A DNA stretch of 64,000 bases from Picosynechococcus sp. PCC 7002 (lineage in GTDB: Bacteria; Cyanobacteriota; Cyanobacteriia; Cyanobacteriales; MRBY01): positions 682,001 to 746,000 of the forward strand of contig NZ_CAWLFA010000001.1 in NCBI RefSeq assembly GCF_963860125.1. Reading direction: 5' to 3'. The notes beneath the pieces were generated by a model that was given only the letters and a program-made list of their open reading frames with translations, had not been told where the DNA came from and did not search any database. Both the position numbers and the translations under genes were made by a program. Shown piece by piece: positions 8,808 to 16,751 of this stretch (position 1 is the first letter of the stretch; the number at the start of each line of letters is the position of its first letter).

Positions 8808-9899
8808 GTGCTTGATTCTGCTTGCTTGATTGTTGATTTGCAAAAGGTTCAGCGCATTACCCAGGGCATTTCCGGTTGTCTGGAACCAACGCTGATCGCC
8901 AAACGTTTAACCGAAGCATTGATTAAAGACTTTAATTGCGTCTTTGCGCGAATTTGGTTAACTGAGCCAGATCAACGATCGCTCCGGTTGGTGGCCTCAT
9001 CGGGTCTGTCTGAAAATATTAATGGCAGTTTTGCACGGGTTCCCATGGGCGCCTATAAGGTCGGAAAAATTGCCAAAAATGGGATTCCTTTCCTGAGTAA
9101 TCACCTGGCGGAAGAAGCTTGGGTAAAAGACCATGACTGGGCGATCGCCAACGGAATTCAAGGTTTTGCGGGTTATCCCCTTGCCAGTCAACAGCGAATT
9201 ATTGGTGTGTTAGCGGCCTTTAGCCATGAAACTTTTTTACCAGAATTTTTAGAGGTTTTGCAGGTGCTATGTATGGCTGGGGCGATCGCCTTAGATGCCG
9301 CCCAAAAAAGTCCCCAAGATCCCAGCAAAAGCCAGACAAGAGAATCTCACCCCCTCTCGGATCACCTGGGCAGCCTTTTAAGTACCAGCCAGCTTAGTTT
9401 GATTGGTACGGAACGACCTCTGACACCAAGTTCGACCTATCTCTTAATCAAAACCGTAGAAATTCTCAATCAATTCAACTGTCACTATTGCCGACTCATC
9501 TACGGTGATACGGAAATTTGTCTCGAAGGGATTATCGCCGCCCCTACCCCGACGAAAAACACAGGGCGATCGCCTTTTGCCGACATTGAATTTTTCGTAC
9601 AAACCCTTGGGGGGAACTGCGATGTCGGGATCAACGCCCAGGAAGCAGTTCACCAAATTCGCCTTACTTTGCCCTATGGAGCGACCACCCAAGTCTACAA
9701 ATCAAAAGAATCACTATCCCAACGGGAACGTCAAGTTTTAGCGCTCCTCACCAAAGGGCTACGCGATCGCGACATTGCCCAGCAGCTCCACATCAGTGAA
9801 AGTACCGTAAAATTCCACCTAAACCGCACCTTGAGTAAACTACAAGCTAAAAACCGCTACCAAGCTATTTACCAAGCCACAAAACAAGGTCTGATTTAA
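8808..9899 (+). CDS. GAF-domain LuxR-family transcriptional regulator
   Basis: A predicted DNA-binding regulator of 363 residues. An N-terminal GAF domain (about 15-165) begins with segments typical of signal-sensing GAFs (LTEALIKDFNCVFARIWL; GFAGYPLASQQRIIGVLAAF). A less conserved middle part follows, and a C-terminal LuxR/GerE helix-turn-helix lies at about 300-363 (LSQRERQVLALLTKGLRDRDIA, then SESTVKFHLNRTLSKL). There is no phospho-receiver domain, so activity is probably set by a ligand or redox state at the GAF domain. The start is GTG at 8808: an in-frame stop lies 5 codons upstream and no ATG is suitably placed. It is convergent with the HNH gene, sharing the bases TTAA. Its targets cannot be told from the sequence. 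Confidence 0.85.
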   Translation: MLDSACLIVDLQKVQRITQGISGCLEPTLIAKRLTEALIKDFNCVFARIWLTEPDQRSLRLVASSGLSENINGSFARVPMGAYKVGKIAKNGIPFLSNHLAEEAWVKDHDWAIANGIQGFAGYPLASQQRIIGVLAAFSHETFLPEFLEVLQVLCMAGAIALDAAQKSPQDPSKSQTRESHPLSDHLGSLLSTSQLSLIGTERPLTPSSTYLLIKTVEILNQFNCHYCRLIYGDTEICLEGIIAAPTPTKNTGRSPFADIEFFVQTLGGNCDVGINAQEAVHQIRLTLPYGATTQVYKSKESLSQRERQVLALLTKGLRDRDIAQQLHISESTVKFHLNRTLSKLQAKNRYQAIYQATKQGLI

Positions 9900-10363
9900 A
9901 CGAGATCGCTAGTTCCACTATCCCCCAACAGCCGATCCAATTTCGGAGGATGTCGCCCAACATCTCGATCCGCTTGCCGAATCAACAGAACGCGCTCCCG
10001 ATTCATATCTAATCTGGCGATCGTTGCCCGCCCAATTTCTGTTAAACCTACCAAAATAACTCCATCTTCTGCCCAAACAAAATGATCAGCCCATCGATCA
10101 CAACGCGGGTTAAACAAGCGAACTTCCGCCCCTGACAGCAGATCAACTCCTGTCACGAAACTTGACTTTCTACGATTGCAATTAAAACAAGCTAATGCCA
10201 AATTGTCCACATCATCCGAACCACCCCGAGCCTGTGGAATGACATGATCAATCGTGAAGCGAACATACTGCCATAACTCCACTCCATGACAATACTCACA
10301 TAGACCCTTAGCCCTTTCTCTGACTTTGTTTTGAATTTTTTCTGGAAGTGGAGACCTACCCAT
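9896..10363 (-). CDS. HNH endonuclease family protein
   Basis: The 155-residue protein carries a zinc-supported HNH nuclease fold in its first 75 residues. A first CEYC pair is followed by the active-site region TIDHVIPQARGG, then DNLALACFNCNRRKSS with the second zinc pair and the terminal metal/phosphate-binding residues. The C-terminal 80 residues are specific to this cyanobacterial subfamily and include a conserved-looking NPRCDRWADHFVW stretch. It starts three bases after the stop of the 90-residue gene (TAGGAAATG), so the two are translationally coupled. Free-standing HNH proteins can be homing, phage-type or defence nucleases; no intron or intein is visible here. Function as a DNA nuclease is inferred from the motif. 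Confidence 0.88.
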   Translation of the reverse strand: MGRSPLPEKIQNKVRERAKGLCEYCHGVELWQYVRFTIDHVIPQARGGSDDVDNLALACFNCNRRKSSFVTGVDLLSGAEVRLFNPRCDRWADHFVWAEDGVILVGLTEIGRATIARLDMNRERVLLIRQADRDVGRHPPKLDRLLGDSGTSDLV

Positions 10364-10366
10364 TTC

Positions 10367-10639
10367 CTATGCCACCATGCTCCCAGCAGCAGCATTACGA
10401 ACTGTCCGATTCACGAAACTCAAATAATCATCAATTTCTTCATAACAGTCCAATTCCTCCTCCTCAGCCTCGGTCAATCCTTCAGACTGCTGCTTCTCCA
10501 ACAAAACTTCAACCCGCGCCTGTACCTGTACTGAAGCTCGAAAAATCAGAACTCCTTCCACCAAATCAAGCTGAACAGCACCATCAAGCGGTATGGAATT
10601 CGACAAACGTTGCAGCACAGGAAAAGCAGAAGCAGCCAT
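10367..10639 (-). CDS. Small acidic protein coupled to the HNH nuclease
   Basis: A 90-residue protein starting MAASAFPVLQRLSNSIPLDG. It has a short strand-rich N-terminal half (GAVQLDLVEGVLIFRASVQV). A helical, Glu-rich second half follows (VEVLLEKQQSEGLTEAEEEE), then a YEEIDDYLSFVNR segment. I recall similar small genes next to HNH nucleases in many cyanobacteria, but know of no assigned function. Tight coupling to a nuclease, small size and acidic charge would fit an antitoxin, inhibitor or specificity subunit; this is inference. An alternative is that it simply recruits the nuclease. No DNA-binding helix-turn-helix is evident. Confidence 0.75.
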   Translation of the reverse strand: MAASAFPVLQRLSNSIPLDGAVQLDLVEGVLIFRASVQVQARVEVLLEKQQSEGLTEAEEEELDCYEEIDDYLSFVNRTVRNAAAGSMVA

Positions 10640-10789
10640 AATGTTTAAATCGAAAAACTATGATCATCATAACTTAGTAAACTGCTCGTCACTAAGTCAG
10701 GAACTCGGTTTTTATTTGATTGAGGAAGTTTAGAATTCCTAATGAACGTCTTTCAACTGAAACCGGATTAATAATCGTTCGTTCGGTTG

Positions 10790-12028
10790 TTAAGCAGAAG
10801 CCGGAACCAAAAGCCTTGCTGTAATTTGTGTCGCCAAATATTCTGCATCACGAGCGACACCGGAAAAACGACCAGAACCCCAGGTATAGAGCCAGGGCAA
10901 ACCAAGGAAATATAATCCATCCACGGCGGTTACCCCTCGGTCATGTAAGGGTTCTCCCAATTCATTAAAGATGGGGAGATCAATCCAACTAAAGTTTAAG
11001 CGAAAGCCCGTCGCCCAAATAACTGCACCAATATTAGTTTCTTTGAGGTTGAGGGATGATGGTTCTAATTCTGGCTCCCAGACGGGTTGATAATGGGCCT
11101 CTGGGGGAGCGGTGATGTTGTTATCAGCAATGAATTTGTCAATATTCCGTTGAATGCGCACCACGGTGGCATCAGCCTGATCTAAATTGTGTTTTAAATC
11201 TTTCCCAAAGTGGAGAGTCTGCCTGGTAATACTTTGCAAGCGACCATAGAGGTGCATTCCCTGTTGGGCAAAGCGGCGCAGATCAATATCGCGGCCCCCA
11301 TCCCGGCCTGTGACATAGTGATTGGTTTTATGACGCACCATTTCTTTTTGGGGATGCTGGTCGATGGGTAGGTCGTAATAACCCATGCGTTCGAGCCACT
11401 CCACCACATCCTTGCCCCGATAACGGCGCGGCGCTCGGGGCGCACTACCGGTAACAAGGTGAACTGTTTTCCCTGCTAAATGAAGATCCTCAGCAATTTG
11501 ACAACCCGACTGGCCAGTGCCCACAATCAATACTTCGTCGGGAAGATCCTGGGGATTTTTGTACTGTACGGAATGGATTTGCTGTAACTCACGCGGCAGT
11601 TGGGCAGCGATGGGCGGAATTTTTGGAACGTGGTATCCCCCTGTGGCGATCGCCACTTGATCAGCCGTGTAGTTACCGATAGATGTTTTTACTGCAAACT
11701 TGGTTCCAGCCGAACTCACCTTGGAAACCGTTACCCCCTCTCGAATGGGCGGATTAAAAGAGCGGGCATAGGCTTCTAAATAAGAAACAATCTCTTCCTT
11801 GGCCATGAAACCAGTAGGGTCAGGCCCTGCATAGGGGAAACCGGGGAGCCGACATTGCCAATTGGGGGTCACTAAACAAAAGGAATTCCAGCGTTCATTA
11901 CGCCACGCATGACCAATTTTGTGTTTCTCAAAAATAAGGTGGTCAATATTGTTTTGCTTGAGGAGATAGCTGAGGGCAAGTCCTGCCTGGCCACCCCCAA
12001 CAATTATTACCGGGTAATGGGTCTGCAT
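10790..12028 (-). CDS. nitH: Flavin-dependent monooxygenase of the Nit1C cluster (MSMEG_0569 family)
   Basis: A 412-residue FAD/NAD(P)H-dependent oxidoreductase of the flavin-containing monooxygenase type. The FAD-binding GGGQAGLALS motif lies at residues 11-20. A second dinucleotide motif, VGTGQSGCQIAEDL, starts near 169, and the family's ATGG and ATGF segments are at about 128 and in the C-terminal third. It is divergent from nitB across a 403-base gap. Presence of all other Nit1C genes on the opposite strand identifies it as the oxidase of that cluster; symbol follows the Pseudomonas nitB-H naming. A canonical NtcA-type promoter lies directly upstream (12058-12099), predicting induction by nitrogen limitation. 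Substrate is unknown; hydroxylation of an amine or nitrile precursor would suit the cluster but is inference. Confidence 0.9.
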   Translation of the reverse strand: MQTHYPVIIVGGGQAGLALSYLLKQNNIDHLIFEKHKIGHAWRNERWNSFCLVTPNWQCRLPGFPYAGPDPTGFMAKEEIVSYLEAYARSFNPPIREGVTVSKVSSAGTKFAVKTSIGNYTADQVAIATGGYHVPKIPPIAAQLPRELQQIHSVQYKNPQDLPDEVLIVGTGQSGCQIAEDLHLAGKTVHLVTGSAPRAPRRYRGKDVVEWLERMGYYDLPIDQHPQKEMVRHKTNHYVTGRDGGRDIDLRRFAQQGMHLYGRLQSITRQTLHFGKDLKHNLDQADATVVRIQRNIDKFIADNNITAPPEAHYQPVWEPELEPSSLNLKETNIGAVIWATGFRLNFSWIDLPIFNELGEPLHDRGVTAVDGLYFLGLPWLYTWGSGRFSGVARDAEYLATQITARLLVPASA

Positions 12029-12057
12029 TGCCGTTGCTCTTAAGTGGATTTGCTTTA

Positions 12058-12099
12058 ACTGTAAACCCGCTCAATTCTTTTTCTTGTAAGGGTTGTTAC
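12058..12099 (-). promoter_or_regulatory. NtcA-activated promoter of nitH
   Basis: A perfect NtcA box GTA-N8-TAC occupies 12086-12099. Read on the minus strand, it is followed by exactly 22 bases and then TACAGT (12063-12058), a TAN3T -10 element. This is the textbook class II NtcA-activated arrangement, with transcription expected to start near 12051, about 23 bases before the nitH start codon. The box is palindromic, but only the minus side has a -10 at the right spacing. Confidence 0.8.
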
Positions 12100-12340
12100 C
12101 GATCCCAGCGGTTTGTGATTACCCATAGGCGATCGATGAATTACGACCCAGTAGCTGCTATTTTGGTGGCCTAACCTAGCAAAATCAATAGTTCTTTTTA
12201 GGACACAATCACTATCCTCTAATCAGGACAAAACCATTCAGATAGCTATTATCAAACAAGCTTGAGTCTAGCCAAAAAGACAATCCAGAAATTGGCTTTT
12301 CAATCAAAAAACTATTCCTTTAAACAGAAGGTCTCCTTTT

Positions 12341-12382
12341 GTCAGCAATGATACAGGTCGCCTTGAATTCTCCCCTTACAGT
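12341..12382 (+). promoter_or_regulatory. NtcA-activated promoter of nitBCDEFG
   Basis: GTC-N8-TAC at 12341-12354 differs from the NtcA consensus by one base. It is followed by exactly 22 bases and TACAGT (12377-12382), the same -10 hexamer and spacing as at the nitH promoter. Predicted transcription start is near 12389, leaving a leader of about 43 bases with an AAAGGA ribosome binding site before nitB. The space 12100-12340 between the two promoters, inside a 403-base gap, holds one GGCGATCGAT site and no coding frame. Confidence 0.7.
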
Positions 12383-12431
12383 AATGCACAACTCAACCCA
12401 TTAAAACCTAAAAACTAAAGGAAAATTTCCC

Positions 12432-12914
12432 ATGCCTGAAGTAACAATTCCTGCCCACCAGACCGGTGACTTTCTTGTGGATTACGAAGAAAAAGTTTTT
12501 CCTGATGTCCAAGCAGAGCCCGGCGAAAAAGCACTGATTACCTTTCATACAGTAGCCTTTGAAGGTTCCATTGGTTTAGTCAATTTATTACAAGCAAGTC
12601 GCCTCATCAAAAAAGGGTTTGAAACGTCTGTGCTACTTTATGGCCCTGGGGTAACTCTGGGGGTTCAGCGGGGCTTTCCAAAACTCGGCGATGAAGGTTT
12701 TCCGGGGCACTTAGCCATGAATGATCGCCTGGTTAAGATTATGGAATCTGGCGGAAAGGTCTATGCCTGTCGTTTTGCACTACAAGCTCTTTATGGCCAC
12801 GGAGAACCTTCTTTGATTCCTGGTATCCGCCCGATTAATCCCTTAGATGTGATGGATTTAATTTTAATGCACCGCAAAGAAGGGGCATTTATCCTTGACA
12901 CCTGGACGATGTAA
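12432..12914 (+). CDS. nitB: Nit1C cluster protein NitB (MSMEG_0572 / Sll0783 family)
   Basis: A 160-residue protein of the family represented by Synechocystis Sll0783, which is strongly induced on nitrogen starvation and needed there for normal polyhydroxybutyrate accumulation. Its biochemical activity is not established. The sequence, with [20 protein letters not shown] and [18 protein letters not shown], resembles a DsrE-like alpha/beta fold; two Cys-poor strands and a glycine-rich loop are visible but no obvious catalytic residue. It is the first gene of the plus-strand Nit1C unit, with its own NtcA-type promoter and a 168-base T-rich gap before nitC. I see no clear terminator hairpin in that gap. 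Confidence 0.9.
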   Translation: MPEVTIPAHQTGDFLVDYEEKVFPDVQAEPGEKALITFHTVAFEGSIGLVNLLQASRLIKKGFETSVLLYGPGVTLGVQRGFPKLGDEGFPGHLAMNDRLVKIMESGGKVYACRFALQALYGHGEPSLIPGIRPINPLDVMDLILMHRKEGAFILDTWTM

Positions 12915-13082
12915 AAACAAAGGTTTTACTTCCGAAAATTTCCAAAGAGTTCACAAGAACAACTTTTAGATTTTTTTTGCACTCTTTAAAAACTTCCGAG
13001 TATTTTTTAAAAGGGTTTTGTTGGAATATTTTCGGTTACCAAATCCGTTTTTCGTGAGTTTGTTATTTTTCCGGTAGCGATT

Positions 13083-14090
13083 ATGCTTGATTCCTCGAAA
13101 ACAATTCGGGCGGCAGCGGCACAAATTAGTCCGGTTTTGTTTAGTTGTGCAGGTACGACGGAAAAAGTGCTGGAGACAATTACCCAGGCGGCCAAGGAGG
13201 GCGTGCAGTTGATTGTCTTTCCAGAAACCTTTGTCCCCTACTATCCTTATTTTTCTTTTATCGAGCCCCCTGTGCTGATGGGGAAAAGCCATCTCCAGCT
13301 CTATGAGCAAGCAGTCACAGTCCCTGGCCCCGTCACGACAGCGGTGGCTGAAGCGGCCCAAGCCCATGACATGGTCGTGGTTTTAGGGGTGAATGAACGG
13401 GAGGAGGGTTCCCTTTACAATACCCAATTGATTTTTGATCACGATGGGACATTGCGCCTTAAGCGCCGCAAAATCACTCCCACCTACCATGAGCGAATGG
13501 TTTGGGGTCAAGGGGATGGCGCTGGTTTAACGACGGTCGATACGGCTGTGGGCCGTGTGGGTGCTTTAGCTTGTTGGGAGCACTACAATCCCCTTGCTCG
13601 CTATAGTCTGATGGCCCAACATGAGCAGATTCATTGTGGTCAATTTCCGGGATCTATGGTGGGGCAAATTTTTACGGAACAGATGGAAGTGACCATGCGC
13701 CACCATGCTCTTGAATCCGGCTGTTTCGTGATCAATGCAACGGGATGGCTCTCGGCAGAACAGAAGACCCAATTAACCAGCAATGAAAAGATGCACAAAG
13801 CCCTTAGTGGTGGTTGTTATACGGCCATCATTAGTCCTGAAGGTAAGCATTTAACGGCCCCGATTTATGAAGGGGAAGGTTTGGCGATCGCCGATTTAGA
13901 TTTCTCCCTGATTACCAAACGCAAGCGAATGATGGATTCAGTGGGACATTACTCCCGCCCTGATCTATTCCAGGTACAACTCAATGACGCACCTTGGGCC
14001 ACCCTCAACACGAGTTCCTTGTCCTTTCCCTCAGAAGTACCACCACTGCCGAATACCCCGGCCCCAGATATTCCCGCCTCCTGTCCCTAA
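13083..14090 (+). CDS. nitC: Nitrilase of the Nit1C cluster
   Basis: A 335-residue carbon-nitrogen hydrolase that should convert a nitrile to a carboxylic acid and ammonia. The catalytic triad is visible: Glu48 in VFPETF, Lys130 in [13 protein letters not shown] and Cys164 in [10 protein letters not shown]. The neighbouring His136-Glu137 matches the extra conserved glutamate of true nitrilases. It is close to the well-studied Synechocystis nitrilase. In Pseudomonas the same cluster supports use of cyanide as nitrogen source, where the nitrilase is essential. Here it lies between nitB and nitD, with nitD starting soon after its stop. ATG at 13083 has no strong ribosome binding site; a T-rich stretch precedes it. 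The physiological nitrile is unknown. Confidence 0.94.
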   Translation: MLDSSKTIRAAAAQISPVLFSCAGTTEKVLETITQAAKEGVQLIVFPETFVPYYPYFSFIEPPVLMGKSHLQLYEQAVTVPGPVTTAVAEAAQAHDMVVVLGVNEREEGSLYNTQLIFDHDGTLRLKRRKITPTYHERMVWGQGDGAGLTTVDTAVGRVGALACWEHYNPLARYSLMAQHEQIHCGQFPGSMVGQIFTEQMEVTMRHHALESGCFVINATGWLSAEQKTQLTSNEKMHKALSGGCYTAIISPEGKHLTAPIYEGEGLAIADLDFSLITKRKRMMDSVGHYSRPDLFQVQLNDAPWATLNTSSLSFPSEVPPLPNTPAPDIPASCP

Positions 14091-14114
14091 TCTAGTGTGC
14101 CATCACCCATCCCT

Positions 14115-15209
14115 ATGACTATGCCCATGGATAAACAACGTCTGATTACAGAACTCCAGTCCCACGGTCTCCGCCTGACAGAGACCACAATGACTGGACG
14201 TCAAGGGGGGGCAGGGCCTTCGGATCACCGGGCAGTGACCATTGGCGGGACCACCGTGATGGTTCCTATTTATACGAATACCGCTGGGCGATCGCCTTAC
14301 CATGCCACCCTAGATTCCCAACGGAGTGAAGCCAAGCTCCAGAAACATCACCAAGACATCGCCCCCATTACCCTACAAGGACGTCCCAAATTCTACGATC
14401 TAGAGACAGCGGAGGGGATTCCTTACTGGAAAATTGCCCTTCTCCATAGCAATAATGTGCTCGCCACAACGGTGCAACAAACCTGTATGCGCTACCGGGA
14501 CGAAAGTACAGCCTGCCAATTTTGTGCGATTGAAAAATCCCTAGAAGCAGAACAAACCATTGCCCGTAAACTCCCGGAACAGTTAGCAGAGGTTGTGGAA
14601 GCGGCGGTGCGGCTCGATGGTATTGAGCAGGTGATCATGACCACAGGAACCCCCAACACAGGCGATCGCGGTGCGGCCTACCTGACCAAATGTGCCGCTG
14701 CCATCAAAGCAAAAGTCGATATTCCTATCCAAGCCCAATGTGAACCCCCCGCTGATTTTGTCTGGTTTGAGCGTTTAAAAGCCGCTGGCGTAGATAGTTT
14801 AGGAATGCACTTAGAGGCTGTTGATCCCGTAGTCCGTGCCAAAATCATGCCTGGCAAAGCAGAAGTCCCTGTTTCCTACTACTACCAAGCCTATGAAGCA
14901 GCTGTGCAAGTATTCGGTTGGGGCCAAGTCAGCACCTACCTGCTAGCCGGTTTAGGAGATAGTTTTGCAACGCTTGTGACGGCGGCAGAAAAATTAGTCA
15001 GTATTGGTGTTTACCCCTTCGTGGTGCCTTTTGTCCCTATTTCTGGCACGCCCCTAGCAACCCACCCGGCCCCTGATGCGGAGTTCATGTTTGCCCTCTA
15101 CCAAAAGGTGGGTCAGATCCTCAAGGAAGCGGGAATGTCTTCTCAGGCGATCAAAGCCGGTTGTGCGAAATGTGGTGCCTGTTCCGCATTATCTACCTTT
15201 GAAAATTAA
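14115..15209 (+). CDS. nitD: Radical-SAM protein of the Nit1C cluster (MSMEG_0568 family)
   Basis: A radical S-adenosylmethionine enzyme candidate of about 364 residues. The cluster-binding cysteines form an unusual CX9CX2C pattern (Cys124, Cys134 and Cys137 counted from this start) instead of the classical CX3CX2C. A further CX2CX2C group (CAKCGAC) sits close to the C-terminus and may bind a second metal centre. The middle part looks like a TIM-barrel (QVIMTTGTPNTGDRG, DSLGMHLEAVDP). In-frame starts at GTG 14097 and ATG 14115, 14121 and 14127 are all possible; none has a clear ribosome binding site, and I chose the first ATG. Its stop overlaps the AAGGAGG site of nitE. Reaction and product are not known; MiaB- or biotin-synthase-like sulfur insertion is only one option. 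Confidence 0.9.
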   Translation: MTMPMDKQRLITELQSHGLRLTETTMTGRQGGAGPSDHRAVTIGGTTVMVPIYTNTAGRSPYHATLDSQRSEAKLQKHHQDIAPITLQGRPKFYDLETAEGIPYWKIALLHSNNVLATTVQQTCMRYRDESTACQFCAIEKSLEAEQTIARKLPEQLAEVVEAAVRLDGIEQVIMTTGTPNTGDRGAAYLTKCAAAIKAKVDIPIQAQCEPPADFVWFERLKAAGVDSLGMHLEAVDPVVRAKIMPGKAEVPVSYYYQAYEAAVQVFGWGQVSTYLLAGLGDSFATLVTAAEKLVSIGVYPFVVPFVPISGTPLATHPAPDAEFMFALYQKVGQILKEAGMSSQAIKAGCAKCGACSALSTFEN

Positions 15210-15223
15210 GGAGGCTATGGGAA

Positions 15224-15742
15224 ATGAGCCGTCAGCAATTTCAGTTTGAACTGGCCCAGTCTGCGGCGGAAATCCGCGCTTATTTTGCCCTGAGACGGGA
15301 TATTTTTTGTGAAGAACAGGGGATTTTTAGCGGCAATGATTTTGATGATCTCGATCCCATTGCCTATCCGATTGTCGCTTTGGACAAGAGCTCATCCCCC
15401 CAGAGCAAGGTGGTTGGGGTTGTGCGCATCTACGAAAGTGAGCCCCAGGTTTGGTACGGTGGTCGCCTGGGAGTCCAGCCAGAGTTTCGGCGGGTGGGAC
15501 GCATTGGTAAGGGGTTAATCTACAAAGCGGTCACAACGGCCCATGGTTGGGGTTGTACTAAGTTTCTGGCGACGGTACAGCTACAGAATGTGCGTTTTTT
15601 CCAGCGGCAACATTGGCATTCTCTGGCGGAAATGGACATTTGCGATCGCCCCCATCATCTTATGGAGGCAGATTTAAACTTTTACCCACCGGCAGTGAAT
15701 CCCCGACCCCAACTTGACCTGGGGACTTGGCTCGTTTCCTAA
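15224..15742 (+). CDS. nitE: GNAT acyltransferase of the Nit1C cluster (MSMEG_0567 N-terminal family)
   Basis: A 172-residue GCN5-related acyltransferase. The acyl-CoA pyrophosphate-binding segment is visible as GVQPEFRRVGRIGKGLIYKA (about residues 84-103), followed by the helix-strand pair VTTAHGWGCTKFLATV and a terminal FFQRQHW typical of the fold. Start ATG 15224 follows a strong AAGGAGG site that overlaps the end of nitD, so the two are co-translated. In mycobacterial relatives this domain is fused to the AIR-synthase-like partner that is encoded separately here as nitF, which argues that the two proteins act together. Substrate unknown; it probably acylates an amine made by the pathway. 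Confidence 0.9.
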   Translation: MSRQQFQFELAQSAAEIRAYFALRRDIFCEEQGIFSGNDFDDLDPIAYPIVALDKSSSPQSKVVGVVRIYESEPQVWYGGRLGVQPEFRRVGRIGKGLIYKAVTTAHGWGCTKFLATVQLQNVRFFQRQHWHSLAEMDICDRPHHLMEADLNFYPPAVNPRPQLDLGTWLVS

Positions 15743-15768
15743 AGGAAAAAATAATCGAAATACTTGGC

Positions 15769-16746
15769 GTGAACATCACTTTACCCCAGTTGGCAGAGAC
15801 CCTACGCCACAATTTGGGCCTTTTACATAAACGGGATATCCAACTCGCTTCCCGGCACTTTCAACGGCAATTTACGACCCAGGGACAAGCCATTCGCCTT
15901 GGGGATGATTGTGCAGCCATTCCCGACCAAGCTGGTTTTCTCCTTCTAGCCGCAGAGGGCATGAGCCCGGCATTGGTGCAGCAGGATCCGTGGTTTGCGG
16001 GCTGGTGTGGGGTGCTCGTGAATGTCAGTGATATTTATGCCATGGGGGGACGACCCTTGGCGGTTGTTGATGCTCTGTGGGCCTGTGGCGACCAGCAGGC
16101 ACAGCAAATTTGGGCCGGGATGCAGGCAGCGGCAGAAAAGTTTCAGGTGCCGATTGTTGGGGGTCATACCAATACCCACAGTGAATATGATGCCTTGGGA
16201 GTCGCGATTCTCGGTCGGGCAAAACGACTGATTACCAGTTTTGATGCCCAGGTGGGCGATCGCCTCGTGTTAGTCGCTAATTTTCAGGGGCAACCCCGGC
16301 CCCAACTGCCCTACTGTTGGGATGCCGCCACCCAAGCCGATCCAGCGCAACTCCAGGCCCAATGGGATTTATTACCGCTCTTGGCTGAACGGGGTTTATG
16401 TAGCGCTGGCAAAGATGTCAGTATGGGGGGAATTATCGGCACAACTTTGATGCTCTTGGAAACGTCTAATTGTGGTGCGATCTTGGATATTGGCGCAGTT
16501 CCCTGTCCACCACAGCTCGATTTGCAACAATGGCTCCTCAGTTTTCCAAGCTACGGTTTTTTGCTGACTGTGTCTCCAGAGCAGGTCTCTGAAGTAGAAA
16601 TGTTGTGCGAAGATCAGGGGTTGGTCGCTCAGGCGATCGCCACCATTACCCCAGGCCACACCTTGACCCTTAAACTGGGGGAAACTAGCCTCGATTTTTG
16701 GCACCTCGACCATGTTCCGCTCACTGGCTTTACCGGAGGCTCCTAA
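15769..16746 (+). CDS. nitF: AIR-synthase-like ATP-binding protein of the Nit1C cluster (Sll0787 family)
   Basis: A PurM/SelD-superfamily protein of about 325 residues. The ATP/metal-binding segment LGDDCAAIPDQAG lies near residue 46, and GGRPLAVVDALW with GGHTNTHSEYDALG gives the second conserved region. The C-terminal domain holds SAGKDVSMGGIIGTTLMLLE. Such enzymes phosphorylate or activate an oxygen or selenium atom with ATP; the substrate in Nit1C is not defined. I chose GTG 15769, which gives the expected short N-terminus before LLHKRDIQ. An in-frame TTG at 15727 would overlap nitE by 16 bases and add 14 residues. The next gene, nitG, begins five bases after the stop. Confidence 0.9.
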   Translation: MNITLPQLAETLRHNLGLLHKRDIQLASRHFQRQFTTQGQAIRLGDDCAAIPDQAGFLLLAAEGMSPALVQQDPWFAGWCGVLVNVSDIYAMGGRPLAVVDALWACGDQQAQQIWAGMQAAAEKFQVPIVGGHTNTHSEYDALGVAILGRAKRLITSFDAQVGDRLVLVANFQGQPRPQLPYCWDAATQADPAQLQAQWDLLPLLAERGLCSAGKDVSMGGIIGTTLMLLETSNCGAILDIGAVPCPPQLDLQQWLLSFPSYGFLLTVSPEQVSEVEMLCEDQGLVAQAIATITPGHTLTLKLGETSLDFWHLDHVPLTGFTGGS

Positions 16747-16751
16747 ATTCT

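Noticed and set aside
12915..13082. T-rich gap between nitB and nitC considered as a terminator
   Set aside because: No stem of useful length precedes the T runs, so nitB to nitC read-through is likely.
12966..13367. 133-residue minus-strand frame over the start of nitC
   Set aside because: It covers the antisense of the nitC N-terminus and a T-rich gap; Asn/Lys-rich composition from the gap only.
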